Shown: positions 19,300 through 29,046 of the stretch, one piece after another
How the letters are laid out: every line of letters begins with the position of its first letter
How positions within the stretch are numbered: the stretch's first letter is position 1
Assembly: GCA_002839805.1 (NCBI GenBank)
Contig: PGYT01000004.1
Coordinates: 111,089-175,088 of the forward strand
DNA: 64,000 bases
Direction of reading: 5' to 3'
Source of the DNA: Ignavibacteriae bacterium HGW-Ignavibacteriae-2
GTDB lineage: Bacteria > Bacteroidota > Ignavibacteria > Ignavibacteriales > Melioribacteraceae
Program-made: the position numbers and the translations under genes
The notes under the pieces: generated by a model
Databases searched by the model: none
Seen by the model: only the letters and a program-made list of their open reading frames with translations
What the model was told of the DNA's origin: nothing

Positions 19300-19683
19300 T
19301 TGATTGAGTTCAATTTGGACCCTAAAAGCGGTGTTCCCTTCTATAGACAGATTATTGATCAAATACGTTATGGAATTGCCATAGGCAGTCTTTCAGTAGG
19401 CGAACAATTACCCACTGTGCGTGCTCTTGCCGTCGACTTAAAAGTAAACCTCAATACTGTTTCTAAAGCTTATAAAGAACTGGAGATTCAAAATATAATT
19501 GAGACTCAGCAAGGCACAGGAACATTTATCGGTGATGTAAAACTTGTTATTCCTGAAAAAGAGAAACACAATAAACTGGATAACATAGTAACTGAGTTCA
19601 CTACAATCGCCGTGAGCTACGGTTTTACCATTAAGGATTTAATAATTCATTTAAATAACAAAATGGGAGGGCAAGATGATTGA
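19300..19683 (+). CDS. GntR-family regulator, YtrA-type
   Basis: This 127-residue protein has an N-terminal GntR winged-helix domain (VPFYRQIIDQIRYGI, then LPTVRALAVDLKVNLNTVSKAY as the helix-turn-helix) and only about 50 residues behind it, the short form typical of the YtrA subfamily. These usually repress operons for transporters or membrane proteins. The start is TTG 19300, four bases after a strong AGGAGG; this spacing is tight, but the product then begins MIEFNLDPKSG as in relatives. It overlaps the slipin gene by eight bases, so the slipin is its likely target or partner. Confidence 0.88.
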   Translation: MIEFNLDPKSGVPFYRQIIDQIRYGIAIGSLSVGEQLPTVRALAVDLKVNLNTVSKAYKELEIQNIIETQQGTGTFIGDVKLVIPEKEKHNKLDNIVTEFTTIAVSYGFTIKDLIIHLNNKMGGQDD

Positions 19684-20563
19684 TCTCAATAAAGGGAAAT
19701 CACATGTAAATTCGATTGCTTTGGTTGCATTCTTTGTCATTATAGGTATAGGCTTAGTATTCGCCGCGGTAAAAATGATGACGCCTTTAGGTTATCTTTT
19801 GGTTGTATTTTTAGCCATGATTCTTGCTTCTGCTATAAAAGTTGCGGACCAATGGGAAAAAGCTGTGGTTTTACGAATGGGAAAATTTATTGGTCTGCGG
19901 GGACCCGGATTATTCTTTATAATTCCGATATTCGATAGGATTGATAAATTTGTTGATCAACGCGTAAGAGTAACCGATTTTAAAGCCGAACAAACTTTAA
20001 CAAAAGATACCGTCCCTGTAAATGTTGATGCTGTAGTTTACTGGACTGTTTGGGACGTGGAAAAAACTGCTCTGGAAGTTCAGGATTATATTACCGCCGT
20101 GTATTTTATAGCACAAACCGGGCTTAGGGATATTATCGGTAAACATGAGCTTGCAGATTTACTGATGAACAGAGAAAAAATTGCTGCCGCTTTGCAAGTC
20201 GCACTTGATGAGCATACCAATCCATGGGGAATAACCTGTCAAACCGTTGGAATTAAAGATATTGTTATACCCGATGCGCTCGCCGATGCAATGAGCAAGC
20301 AAGCTCAGGCAGAACGTGAGCGTCAGGCACGCATAATACTGGGAACTGCAGAAACTGAAATTTCGGAAAAATTTAAACAGGCGAGTGAAAATTATATTGA
20401 TAATCCTATAGCGCTGCAATTGCGTGGAATGAATATGTTGTTCGAAGGATTAAAAGAAAAGGGTTCTTTGATAATAGTTCCATCATCAGCTCTCGAATCG
20501 ATGAATCTTGGCGCAGTAGGCGGTTTAACTGCTCTTGCTGAATCACAAAAGAAAAAAGAATGA
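19676..20563 (+). CDS. Slipin (stomatin/SPFH-domain membrane protein)
   Basis: This is a 295-residue SPFH/band-7 protein. Two hydrophobic segments lie at about residues 14-34 and 38-56, followed by the SPFH domain beginning ADQWEKAVVLRMGKFIGLRG and containing FIIPIFDRIDKFVDQRV. A helical region with KQAQAERERQAR and an Ala/Glu-rich end precede a hydrophobic patch (SLIIVPSSALESM). Slipins oligomerise on the membrane and are often paired with an NfeD protease; no nfeD lies here. Cotranscription with a YtrA-type regulator suggests response to membrane or envelope stress, which is inference. Confidence 0.9.
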   Translation: MIDLNKGKSHVNSIALVAFFVIIGIGLVFAAVKMMTPLGYLLVVFLAMILASAIKVADQWEKAVVLRMGKFIGLRGPGLFFIIPIFDRIDKFVDQRVRVTDFKAEQTLTKDTVPVNVDAVVYWTVWDVEKTALEVQDYITAVYFIAQTGLRDIIGKHELADLLMNREKIAAALQVALDEHTNPWGITCQTVGIKDIVIPDALADAMSKQAQAERERQARIILGTAETEISEKFKQASENYIDNPIALQLRGMNMLFEGLKEKGSLIIVPSSALESMNLGAVGGLTALAESQKKKE

Positions 20564-20587
20564 TTTTTACGTATTCAATATCTTTAG

Positions 20588-20616
20588 CGAAGTAGGGGTT
20601 AACAGCCTATGCTTCG
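20588..20616 (+). terminator. Possible terminator after the slipin gene
   Basis: CGAAG-TAGG and CCTA-TG-CTTCG can pair with a two-base bulge, followed by TTTAGTTTT. The stem is modest and the T-run broken, so this is a weak candidate. Confidence 0.4.
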
Positions 20617-20641
20617 TTTAGTTTTAAAACAAATTTTATTC

Positions 20642-20655
20642 ACAATACCTATTGT
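20642..20655. promoter_or_regulatory. Palindrome upstream of the Rrf2 regulator
   Basis: ACAATA-CC-TATTGT is a perfect six-base inverted repeat 54 bases before the Rrf2 start codon. Rrf2-family regulators commonly bind palindromes in their own promoters, so this is a candidate operator for the Rrf2/90-aa/IscA-like/SOD unit. Confidence 0.4.
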
Positions 20656-20709
20656 TTTTCATAGTTATGTTTCTTATTTTTATATCCGACTTATTTAGTC
20701 GCATATACT

Positions 20710-21120
20710 ATGTTCAAAATACCAAAAAAAATAGAGTACGCTTTATTAGCGTTAAAATATATCGCAGAACATTCCTCAGAAGAATGCGTAAATACAAAAG
20801 CTATATCTACAAACGCTAATATCCCGCACGAATTAACCGCAAAAATTTTACAAAGACTTGTAAAGGAGAATATTATTGTTTCTCAACAAGGTGTACGAGG
20901 CGGATACGTTTTGAATGTTTCTGCGGAACAATTAAGTGTTTTTCAGGTAATACAAGCGGTTGACGATGAAGTTATGTTAACAAACTGTATGTTTGATGGG
21001 GCAACTGTGAAAGATTGCGAACGTATAGAAAATTGCTGTCTTAAAAACCCTTTAAACAACATTCAATCTAAAATAAATGTATTATTTTCAACAACTTATT
21101 TAAACGAAATAATCGGATAA
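20710..21120 (+). CDS. Rrf2-family transcriptional regulator
   Basis: This 136-residue winged-helix regulator of the Rrf2 family (IscR, NsrR, CymR) shows FKIPKKIEYALLALKYIAEH at the N-terminus and HELTAKILQRLVKENIIVSQQGVRGGY, the recognition helix and wing. Near residues 97-114 cysteines occur as C-x8-C-x5-CC, similar to but not identical with the C-x5-C-x5-C set of IscR, so it may bind an Fe-S cluster. Three bases separate it from the 90-aa gene, and an A-type Fe-S carrier and superoxide dismutase follow. It therefore probably senses Fe-S status, oxygen or NO. Confidence 0.9.
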   Translation: MFKIPKKIEYALLALKYIAEHSSEECVNTKAISTNANIPHELTAKILQRLVKENIIVSQQGVRGGYVLNVSAEQLSVFQVIQAVDDEVMLTNCMFDGATVKDCERIENCCLKNPLNNIQSKINVLFSTTYLNEIIG

Positions 21121-21123
21121 TTT

Positions 21124-21396
21124 ATGGACAATCAGGAAAAACGTTTTCAGGATTTAATCAGTAATAAGCCTCGCTTCTTTCAATTTATGAACGAAAGGTA
21201 TCCAGTATTTAAAAATTCAAACATATTTTTACGGGATATTCAATTTGCAATAAGAACCTATTTTGAGCGTAAAAACGTAGTACTTTCTTACTCTCAGTCA
21301 GAAGAATTGATGGAACGATTGACGAGTGCTATGGAAAATGAAAAAGAACTGGTTAAACTTTCCAATAATGCATGGAAAGTGAATTTCAACTTGTAA
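21124..21396 (+). CDS. Hypothetical 90-residue protein in the Rrf2 operon
   Basis: I do not recognise this family. It is a 90-residue soluble, mostly helical protein with no cysteine, so it is not itself a cluster scaffold. Visible features are KPRFFQFMNERYPVFKNSNIF near the N-terminus, two aromatic helices and ELMERLTSAMENEKEL. It starts three bases after the Rrf2 stop and lies before the IscA-like gene. The tight placement in an Fe-S/oxidative-stress unit suggests an accessory role there, which is inference only. Confidence 0.72.
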   Translation: MDNQEKRFQDLISNKPRFFQFMNERYPVFKNSNIFLRDIQFAIRTYFERKNVVLSYSQSEELMERLTSAMENEKELVKLSNNAWKVNFNL

Positions 21397-21430
21397 ATAT
21401 TTGTTAATAAAATAACCATAGGAAAATATT

Positions 21431-21781
21431 ATGGCAGAAGTTAAAGAAAAACAGGATATAACTGTTACCGAAAAGGCTTTAAAACAAATTAATAGAATTA
21501 AAGAAGAGAACGATATTCCGGTTGATTATGCCCTGCGAGTTGGTGTTAAAGGCGGCGGCTGCTCCGGACTTTCTTACAATATGGGATTCGACGGCGAAAT
21601 AAAAGAAAGTGATACTGTAATAGAGATAGGCGAAGTTAAAATTGTAGTTGACGGAAAAAGTCTTTTTTATTTGATCGGCACCGAACTTGACTTTTCAGAC
21701 GGACTTAACGGTAAAGGATTTATTTTTAATAATCCTAACGCCTCAAAAACTTGCGGATGCGGTGATTCGTTCGGAGTATAA
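21431..21781 (+). CDS. A-type iron-sulfur carrier (IscA/HesB/ErpA family)
   Basis: This 116-residue Fe-S carrier has the three family cysteines: C44 in GGGCSGLSYN, and C108 and C110 in CGCGDSF at the C-terminus. GFIFNNPNASKTC precedes the pair, as is usual. A-type carriers accept a cluster from the scaffold and pass it to apo-targets; complex I, the ferredoxin oxidoreductase, lipoyl synthase and endonuclease III encoded nearby would all be clients. It follows the Rrf2 regulator and the 90-aa gene, and precedes the SOD gene by 22 bases. Confidence 0.93.
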   Translation: MAEVKEKQDITVTEKALKQINRIKEENDIPVDYALRVGVKGGGCSGLSYNMGFDGEIKESDTVIEIGEVKIVVDGKSLFYLIGTELDFSDGLNGKGFIFNNPNASKTCGCGDSFGV

Positions 21782-21803
21782 CAAAATTTAGGGGCATGTA
21801 AAA

Positions 21804-22529
21804 ATGAAACGAAGGAATTTTTTAAGTACAATTGGAATTCTATCGCTTGCAAGCGGATTAAGCAAGGCAGAAATTTTATCAAATAAAATAAATTCATTAA
21901 AAAATAACAGGAGTACATATAATATGGCAAAATTCGAATTACCCCAACTACCCTATGCATTTAACGCATTGGAACCAAACATAGACGCTAAAACAATGGA
22001 AATTCATCATGGCAAACATCACCAGGGTTATGTTAATAATCTTAACGCCGCTGTTGAAGGCACAGATTTAGCTGGAAAATCCCTTGAAGAATTATTAGCC
22101 GTTGCCTCCACTAATACAGCTGTGCGTAATAATGGTGGTGGTCACTGGAATCATTCGTTATTCTGGGAGATTATGTCTCCAAAAGGCGGCGGAGAACCTA
22201 CAGGTGAGCTCGCAGATGCGATCATCAGCTCATTCGGCTCATTCCAGTCATTCAAAGATCAATTTACAAAAGCTGCCGCAACCCGCTTTGGTTCCGGTTG
22301 GGCTTGGTTGTCTGTCTCGGGGGGTAAGCTTGTTGTGAGTTCAACGCCTAATCAAGATAATCCGTTAATGGATGTCGCTGAAGTAAAAGGTTCACCTATT
22401 CTTGGACTTGACGTATGGGAACACGCTTATTATCTTAATTATCAGAACAGAAGACCTGATTACATCGGGGCTTGGTGGAATGTAGTTAATTGGGATGAAG
22501 TATCAAAAAGGCTTAAAGAGGTAAAATAA
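21804..22529 (+). CDS. Superoxide dismutase (Fe/Mn family) with N-terminal export-like extension
   Basis: The protein has 241 residues. From residue 41 it is an ordinary Fe/Mn superoxide dismutase. [42 protein letters not shown] and [14 protein letters not shown] hold the metal-binding His/His/Asp/His, and the GGHxNHSLFW form resembles Mn-type enzymes. Before that come 40 residues beginning [17 protein letters not shown], which look like a Tat signal (RRxFL then hydrophobic core). The upstream ATG has AGGGG nine bases before it. An in-frame ATG at 21924 ([11 protein letters not shown]) has its own AGGAG ten bases before it, so an exported and a cytosolic form may both be made. Confidence 0.93.
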   Translation: MKRRNFLSTIGILSLASGLSKAEILSNKINSLKNNRSTYNMAKFELPQLPYAFNALEPNIDAKTMEIHHGKHHQGYVNNLNAAVEGTDLAGKSLEELLAVASTNTAVRNNGGGHWNHSLFWEIMSPKGGGEPTGELADAIISSFGSFQSFKDQFTKAAATRFGSGWAWLSVSGGKLVVSSTPNQDNPLMDVAEVKGSPILGLDVWEHAYYLNYQNRRPDYIGAWWNVVNWDEVSKRLKEVK

Positions 22530-22569
22530 ACCGCTTGCTATTTAGAACCGATTGGTGATACGATTATTT

Positions 22570-22620
22570 GCACCCGGATTAGGTACTTAATTCAGCCTAT
22601 TTCGGGTGCTTTTTATTTTT
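22570..22620 (+). terminator. Rho-independent terminator after the SOD gene
   Basis: GCACCCG at 22570-22576 pairs perfectly with CGGGTGC at 22603-22609, with TAGG/CCTA adding to the stem, and is followed by TTTTTATTTTT. This closes the Rrf2/SOD unit. Confidence 0.88.
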
Positions 22621-22715
22621 AATTACCCCTTTCTTCGTGATTATTTTTTTTACCTAAATGACTTGTGCTTTTTAACAAATTTTTTAGATTTATAATATAA
22701 ATTTGTGTGGATTTT

Positions 22716-23342
22716 ATGAAAAAGGTAGTGCCAATATTTCCATTAAATTTAGTGATGTTTCCCGACGCTATTTATCCTCTTCATATTTTTGAAGAGCGTT
22801 ATAAACGAATGATAAATAAAAGTATAAAAAATAACAGTTATTTCGGCATTGTTTCCAAAATTGATCTCGATATTTCCAGAATTGGCTGTCTTGTAAAAGT
22901 TGCCAGTATACTTAAAAAACACGAAAATAGAAGTATGGATATACTCGTAAAAGGCTACAGCAGATTCATTGCCGAATCAACAAGTTTTCATGACGATGGT
23001 TATCTTGAAGCTGAAGTTTCATTGTTTGGAGATACGGAATATATGTTTGAAGATAATCTTCTTTTCAGAGAAACTTTGGAAATTTTTAAATCAATTATTG
23101 ATAGAACTTCCCTCCAACTGGGAGAGGGATTTTGGAATAAATTGGAAAACGCCACTGATAAATCTTTTAAATTAGCTGAAAAAAGCGGACTCAACTTAAA
23201 ACAACAGCAGGATATTTTGTCTCTACAGAGTGAAAAGGAAAGAATGAAATACTTACATAAACATCTTGAAAAACTCGAGAATACACTTGAAAGGGCCGAA
23301 ATATTAAAGGAACTTATTTCAACTGACGGGTATATAAACTAA
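22716..23342 (+). CDS. LON substrate-binding-domain protein
   Basis: This 208-residue protein consists of the PUA-like N-terminal domain of Lon protease followed by a helical segment, with no ATPase or protease domain. VPIFPLNLVMFPDAIYPLHIFEERYK is the opening, of which the key part is PLHIFEERYKRM; YFGIVSK and the later RAEILKEL helix also fit. Stand-alone versions are common in Bacteroidota and their function is not established; substrate recognition is the usual guess. I start at ATG 22716, although an in-frame GTG lies three codons upstream. Confidence 0.85.
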   Translation: MKKVVPIFPLNLVMFPDAIYPLHIFEERYKRMINKSIKNNSYFGIVSKIDLDISRIGCLVKVASILKKHENRSMDILVKGYSRFIAESTSFHDDGYLEAEVSLFGDTEYMFEDNLLFRETLEIFKSIIDRTSLQLGEGFWNKLENATDKSFKLAEKSGLNLKQQQDILSLQSEKERMKYLHKHLEKLENTLERAEILKELISTDGYIN

Positions 23343-23390
23343 TTTTTAATGATGTAAGATTTTCTTCATCCACAATATAGGAGTTCTTCT

Positions 23391-23495
23391 ATGTTTATAG
23401 AATTGGGAAGCGAAGATTATCATAGCTGCGAAACCTGCCACGGTTATCATGAAGTCAAAAATACTTTTGAAAAATCAGGCAAAAAACAAATATGA
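23391..23495 (+). CDS. 34-residue peptide with CxxCH motif
   Basis: This is a short open frame with an excellent ribosome-binding site: AGGAG ends seven bases before the ATG. The 34-residue product is polar, with HSCETCHGYH in the middle and a lysine-rich end (KSGKKQI). CxxCH is the heme c attachment motif, but no signal peptide is present, so a small zinc or other metal knuckle is as likely. It sits 48 bases behind the Lon-domain gene and may be cotranscribed. The signal for translation is good; the function is unknown. Confidence 0.5.
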   Translation: MFIELGSEDYHSCETCHGYHEVKNTFEKSGKKQI

Positions 23496-23650
23496 AATAA
23501 AATAATTTCACATAAATTCCAGGATTAATCGGGCGATGGTTTTATCAATACTAATGATTTTTGCTTATTAATTCCCTTTACAAATGTTCATTGTAAGAAG
23601 AAATAAAATCATAATACTTTTAATTTCAGAAAGAATTTATGTGAATAAAA

Positions 23651-23681
23651 AAAGGACTCGCAAATTAATGCAAAGTCCTTT
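23651..23681 (-). terminator. Rho-independent terminator of atpDC
   Basis: AAAGGACT at 23651-23658 and AGTCCTTT at 23674-23681 pair perfectly. Read on the minus strand the stem is followed by a run of T (23644-23653), 42 bases past the atpC stop. Confidence 0.88.
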
Positions 23682-23722
23682 GGTTAAAATGTATTAAATA
23701 TATTTTTATTTTTAAAGTGTCT

Positions 23723-24139
23723 CTATTTAAAGTAATTACCCGAAAGTTTTAATCTGTTGATAGCTCTCTTTAATGCGACTTCCGCTCTTGCATGATCAAT
23801 ATTTTCTTCACTAGATTCTTTCGATAGCCTTCTCTTCGCTCGGGTCATAGCACTTTCAGCTCTTTTTACATCAATATCTTTAACGTTTTCAAAACTTTCG
23901 GCAAGAAGCAGCACCTTATTCGAAAGAACTTCTACTGTTCCCCCTCCGGTAGCAAATTTTAAGACTGCTCCGCCGGTTTCTTCAATAGTAACAACACCTA
24001 TTTCGAAAGAGCTTAAAATTGGAGCATGATTATACAAAACCTGAAAACTACCGGAAGTACCCGGAATTGTAATTGAGTTTACAGATCCCGCATAAACGGC
24101 TTTGGATGGAGTTATAACTTCAACATTTAGAGTCTTCAT
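23723..24139 (-). CDS. atpC: F1 ATP synthase epsilon subunit
   Basis: This 138-residue protein is the F1 epsilon subunit, which rotates with gamma and can inhibit ATP hydrolysis. The N-terminal beta-sandwich shows NVEVITPSKAVYAGSVNSI and GSFQVLYNHAPILS, matching the usual epsilon motif, and GGGTVEVLSNKVLLLAES. A C-terminal helical hairpin with RAESAMTRAKRRL follows. It starts one base after the atpD stop. The other F1Fo genes are not in this window, an arrangement known in Chlorobi and Bacteroidota. Confidence 0.93.
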   Translation of the reverse strand: MKTLNVEVITPSKAVYAGSVNSITIPGTSGSFQVLYNHAPILSSFEIGVVTIEETGGAVLKFATGGGTVEVLSNKVLLLAESFENVKDIDVKRAESAMTRAKRRLSKESSEENIDHARAEVALKRAINRLKLSGNYFK

Positions 24140-24140
24140 A

Positions 24141-25613
<1,473 letters not shown>

Positions 25614-25631
25614 TCAATAAATAGTTATACT

Positions 25632-27962
25632 CTATTTGAGAAGAAGAAGTTTTTTAGAGATTAACGCGTTATTTGATTTTAATCTGTATAAATAAATTCC
25701 GCTAGATAAATTCTTTCCATTAAAATCAAATCCATGTATCCCTTGCGATAATACGCCATTATAAAGCGTTTCAACTTTCTCGCCAAGTGTGTTATAAATC
25801 GAAACATCCACCTGTTGTCTTGAGGGAACAAATATTTTAATAGTAGTTATAGGATTAAATGGATTTGGATAATTCTGGAATAATGTAATATCAGTCGGGT
25901 ATAAATTTTTGTTTTCAACCGAAGAAATAACAGGAATTGAGAATGTAGTAGTTCCGCCTAATTCATTATATCTTTTTTTGAATTCCTGCATAAATTGGTT
26001 GGTTAAAAAGAGATCGTGAATAATTAGAGTATTTTCATCGTTACTTGTATTAGCAGCATTGGACCAATTATGAGAACCTGTAATTATTAAAGGATCATTT
26101 TCGGGCGCATAAGCATCCACTAAGCCGTATTTGTGATGAAGTTTTCCGATAGTGGAAGAGAATTGAAAAATTTCGCTTCCGGACAATGCTTGCAGCCTTT
26201 GATATTCACTGCCACTAACATTAACATCGTTTATTATTCCGCGAATGTCTGTTATGCCAAGATTATGCTGCTGATTGATGGTGTTAAAAATTGGATCGCT
26301 GGTAAAAGCTAACATTGAGAAATAAATGGAGGAATCTGAAGAAGAGATAGCCTGCGAAATATAATTTTCCGTATTATCCGAAGGACTAAAATACAGATAT
26401 AATTCTTTACCATTAATAGTGAATAAATGTGGAGTATTATCAATTTTATAAGGTCCAAACTTTGCATTAGCAGAATTTGGAATATCATTATTGCTCCCCC
26501 ACATTTCTTCGAATTCGGTTTGATAAGCGGCCGCTAGGTTCGCATTATTTATTTCTACCACATTATTTCGCCAATCCAATTCCGTTGATGTCCAATTCCA
26601 TGATCCAGTCCATAGCCAGTCGTTGTCAGGGTTATTATCACGTCCGTCAAAAATCGCGAATTTATTGTGCATTATTCCGCTCATATTTGGTCTCTGGCTT
26701 ATTTGAATTCCATTATCTTTAAGAATCTGCATGGAACTCTGCATAGTTCTGCTGTCGTAAACAACACGAACTTTAACACCTCTTTTTTTTGCGGTTACAA
26801 TGGAATTGGCAACATCGTTTAATCCGAAAAAACTATAAACCGCCATATCAATTGAATATGTAGCGGCATTTATTCTATCGAGCAATTTAGCTTTAAAATC
26901 TACATCCCCTTTTGCTTCGTTCCCGGGAATGGCTACGGAATTATCCACTGAAAAATTAAAATAAACGTTTACAGCCCCTGTGGATGGATTTAATGAAGAA
27001 GTTAGCACACTATAGAGAGTGCTTTCGCTCGTCCCGTTTTCGTTGGTTGAATAAGCTCTAAAATAATATTTTTTAAATGGTTCCAGACCTGAGATTAAAA
27101 CAGAATGAAATGTTGTATCCGCCTGGATTGTAACCGAACCCAATTCAAGATTTTGAGTTAATCCATATCGAATTTCTGAATTCCCTTTCCTGACGGTGCT
27201 AAAAAAAACAGTAAACGAAGAGGAAGTGATATTGGAAGCAGAAACCGGATTAATTATTAATGGATCACCGGCCGTAATTATATCATTAATTGATCTTATC
27301 AACAATTGATAACCATTGCTGTAGGGTGTAGAATATTTAAACTGCCCCAATACTCCAATTATGTCGATTGGTCCATTAGGGATTGCCGTACCGATTACAT
27401 CTGTGAGGTCGGCGTCTATTCTCATGTCCAATTTCCCGGTGGAATCTGAAATTTCATAATTAGTATTACCAGAGAAAGAACCAGATTGAGTAATGATCAC
27501 ATTATTCACTCTAAGCAATCGGCTTTCTAATTCTTCAACGCCACCCCATTCCTGCGATGTGATATCCTTTAACGTGACGGCTAGCGGATCGATTGAAACT
27601 TTTGATTTATGTATTGTTAACGTTGAACCTGAAACTCTAAAATCCAGTTGAGAAAGTCCGTTAAATTGGTCAAGTGTTGATGTAACAGTAACGGAATCTC
27701 CAATTTTCACCTTACTTGCAAAACCGCTGCCATAAATTGAAATGCCGGCAGTATTATCTTCAATTGATGCCGGACCATTGCTTCCGAAATTCATTGCGGT
27801 TGTAACAACCCCAGCCACGGTTACTTGCTGCCCTTTAAGTTTTGGAATTCCCTGTGAGTCGTTTTCTCTTAAATCTATAATCGGAATAACAGTCTGGGCT
27901 TTAACTAATAAAGTAAAACAAATTATTAATAGAGAGGTGAACACTGTATATTTTTTAAACAT
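25632..27962 (-). CDS. Exported phospholipase D-family protein with OB-fold, FnIII and sorting domain
   Basis: The 776-residue protein begins with a signal peptide ending LVKAQ. Next is an OB-fold-like domain (VTVAGVVTTAMNFGSNGPA, residues ~45-225) like those beside secreted nucleases, then a fibronectin-III-like domain (~235-325). Two PLD catalytic motifs follow, HNKFAIFD near residue 431 and HHKYGLVD near residue 608, each HxKx4D, with GSWNWTS and GSHNWSN after them. The last ~80 residues are a type A sorting domain (FQNYPNPFNPITTI to SKKLLLLK). It probably cleaves phosphodiesters, DNA or lipid, at the cell surface; the nuclease reading is favoured by the OB domain. It is the last gene of the seven-gene operon. 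Confidence 0.87.
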   Translation of the reverse strand: MFKKYTVFTSLLIICFTLLVKAQTVIPIIDLRENDSQGIPKLKGQQVTVAGVVTTAMNFGSNGPASIEDNTAGISIYGSGFASKVKIGDSVTVTSTLDQFNGLSQLDFRVSGSTLTIHKSKVSIDPLAVTLKDITSQEWGGVEELESRLLRVNNVIITQSGSFSGNTNYEISDSTGKLDMRIDADLTDVIGTAIPNGPIDIIGVLGQFKYSTPYSNGYQLLIRSINDIITAGDPLIINPVSASNITSSSFTVFFSTVRKGNSEIRYGLTQNLELGSVTIQADTTFHSVLISGLEPFKKYYFRAYSTNENGTSESTLYSVLTSSLNPSTGAVNVYFNFSVDNSVAIPGNEAKGDVDFKAKLLDRINAATYSIDMAVYSFFGLNDVANSIVTAKKRGVKVRVVYDSRTMQSSMQILKDNGIQISQRPNMSGIMHNKFAIFDGRDNNPDNDWLWTGSWNWTSTELDWRNNVVEINNANLAAAYQTEFEEMWGSNNDIPNSANAKFGPYKIDNTPHLFTINGKELYLYFSPSDNTENYISQAISSSDSSIYFSMLAFTSDPIFNTINQQHNLGITDIRGIINDVNVSGSEYQRLQALSGSEIFQFSSTIGKLHHKYGLVDAYAPENDPLIITGSHNWSNAANTSNDENTLIIHDLFLTNQFMQEFKKRYNELGGTTTFSIPVISSVENKNLYPTDITLFQNYPNPFNPITTIKIFVPSRQQVDVSIYNTLGEKVETLYNGVLSQGIHGFDFNGKNLSSGIYLYRLKSNNALISKKLLLLK

Positions 27963-27971
27963 CTAATAATC

Positions 27972-29042
27972 CTAATCAATATCTGTAGAAAGAATAAATC
28001 TTAAAATTCTGTTATTGTTTGTATCAACCACATAGAGCGTTTTATCGAAATATGCGATCGCGTGTGGCGCATTAAATATGGCGGGGCCTCCGAACGATTC
28101 CATCTCATCGCCAAAGGAATTAAATTTAAAAATACTGTCCTTTTCCGCATCGGCAACAAAAATATTATTTCTGTCATCCAGAGACGCATCTTCCGGTTTT
28201 CCGAATCTATTTATTTCCATCAACCTACTATAAAAAGGAGCCAGGTTGTTTTCGTATCCAGTAAAATCAGCCGTTGAAACAAAACGCAGCCATTGACTTT
28301 TAAAACTGTTGTTCCCTATCAATGTAACTATAATATCCCTGCGGCTGTCATTAAAAGAGGTAAGAGAGCTAATTTTGTTAGAAGACATTAATCCTGTGCC
28401 TTCAGGTTCCAGAAGAGGTACTCGTCCCATTAAAGTATCTACTACAGACCCATTAGATTTCCTTTTTTGAGCAAAAATAAATATACCGTTATCCGGGTCT
28501 ATAATATTATTGTTCGATGGACCTGTTCGGGAAACAAAAAATGAGTTATCTGAAAAAACACAGACTCCTGTGTAAACGCGGTCGGTACGTAAAAAGTCGA
28601 AACTGGATTTAGGTAAAAGTCGTTTTAGTTTCACATTTTCTATTTGATGATCTACACTAAACAAATCCATTTTATAAACGGCGCTATAAGTTACCTGATT
28701 TCCATTAATTAAAGTATCGAACTGGGCGCATACAATCAGGTTAAGTTTAAAATCCTGAGCAAGCGCAATGGGGCGTTTTACAGATTTGCTGCCTAATACT
28801 CTGCCCGAGAGATCCATCATTACAACCCGGTCGTTATCCGTATCGGCTACGTATAGGAAAGGTTCGTGCCCAACTAATATATCTTTTGGTTTATTAAATC
28901 CTTCCCATATTGGATTCTGCTGAACGTATACCGTATCGCCAATTACGACATAACCGGGATCAACACTGTTGTCGGGTGCGTTAAATTTATCTGTACAATT
29001 TACTAATACAAATACCGCGAAAGCTAAAATTAGAATTTTTTT
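27972..29042 (-). CDS. NHL-repeat-like lipoprotein
   Basis: This 356-residue protein begins MKKILILAFAVFVLVNC, a lipoprotein signal with lipobox Cys at residue 17. The rest shows beta-propeller-like repeats with DTDNDRVV, VADAEKDSIFKFNSFG and VVDTNNNRILRF, typical of NHL propellers. It is probably anchored in the outer membrane and binds a protein or glycan; no catalytic residues are seen. I start at ATG 29042, four bases after the PorV-like stop, because a longer frame to 29090 would place 16 non-signal residues ahead of the lipobox. Confidence 0.82.
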   Translation of the reverse strand, partial: KKILILAFAVFVLVNCTDKFNAPDNSVDPGYVVIGDTVYVQQNPIWEGFNKPKDILVGHEPFLYVADTDNDRVVMMDLSGRVLGSKSVKRPIALAQDFKLNLIVCAQFDTLINGNQVTYSAVYKMDLFSVDHQIENVKLKRLLPKSSFDFLRTDRVYTGVCVFSDNSFFVSRTGPSNNNIIDPDNGIFIFAQKRKSNGSVVDTLMGRVPLLEPEGTGLMSSNKISSLTSFNDSRRDIIVTLIGNNSFKSQWLRFVSTADFTGYENNLAPFYSRLMEINRFGKPEDASLDDRNNIFVADAEKDSIFKFNSFGDEMESFGGPAIFNAPHAIAYFDKTLYVVDTNNNRILRFILSTDID

Positions 29043-29046
29043 CATC

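Noticed and set aside
20609..20698. 29-codon frame before the Rrf2 gene
   Set aside because: It starts within a hairpin and has composition expected by chance, although GGGG lies upstream.
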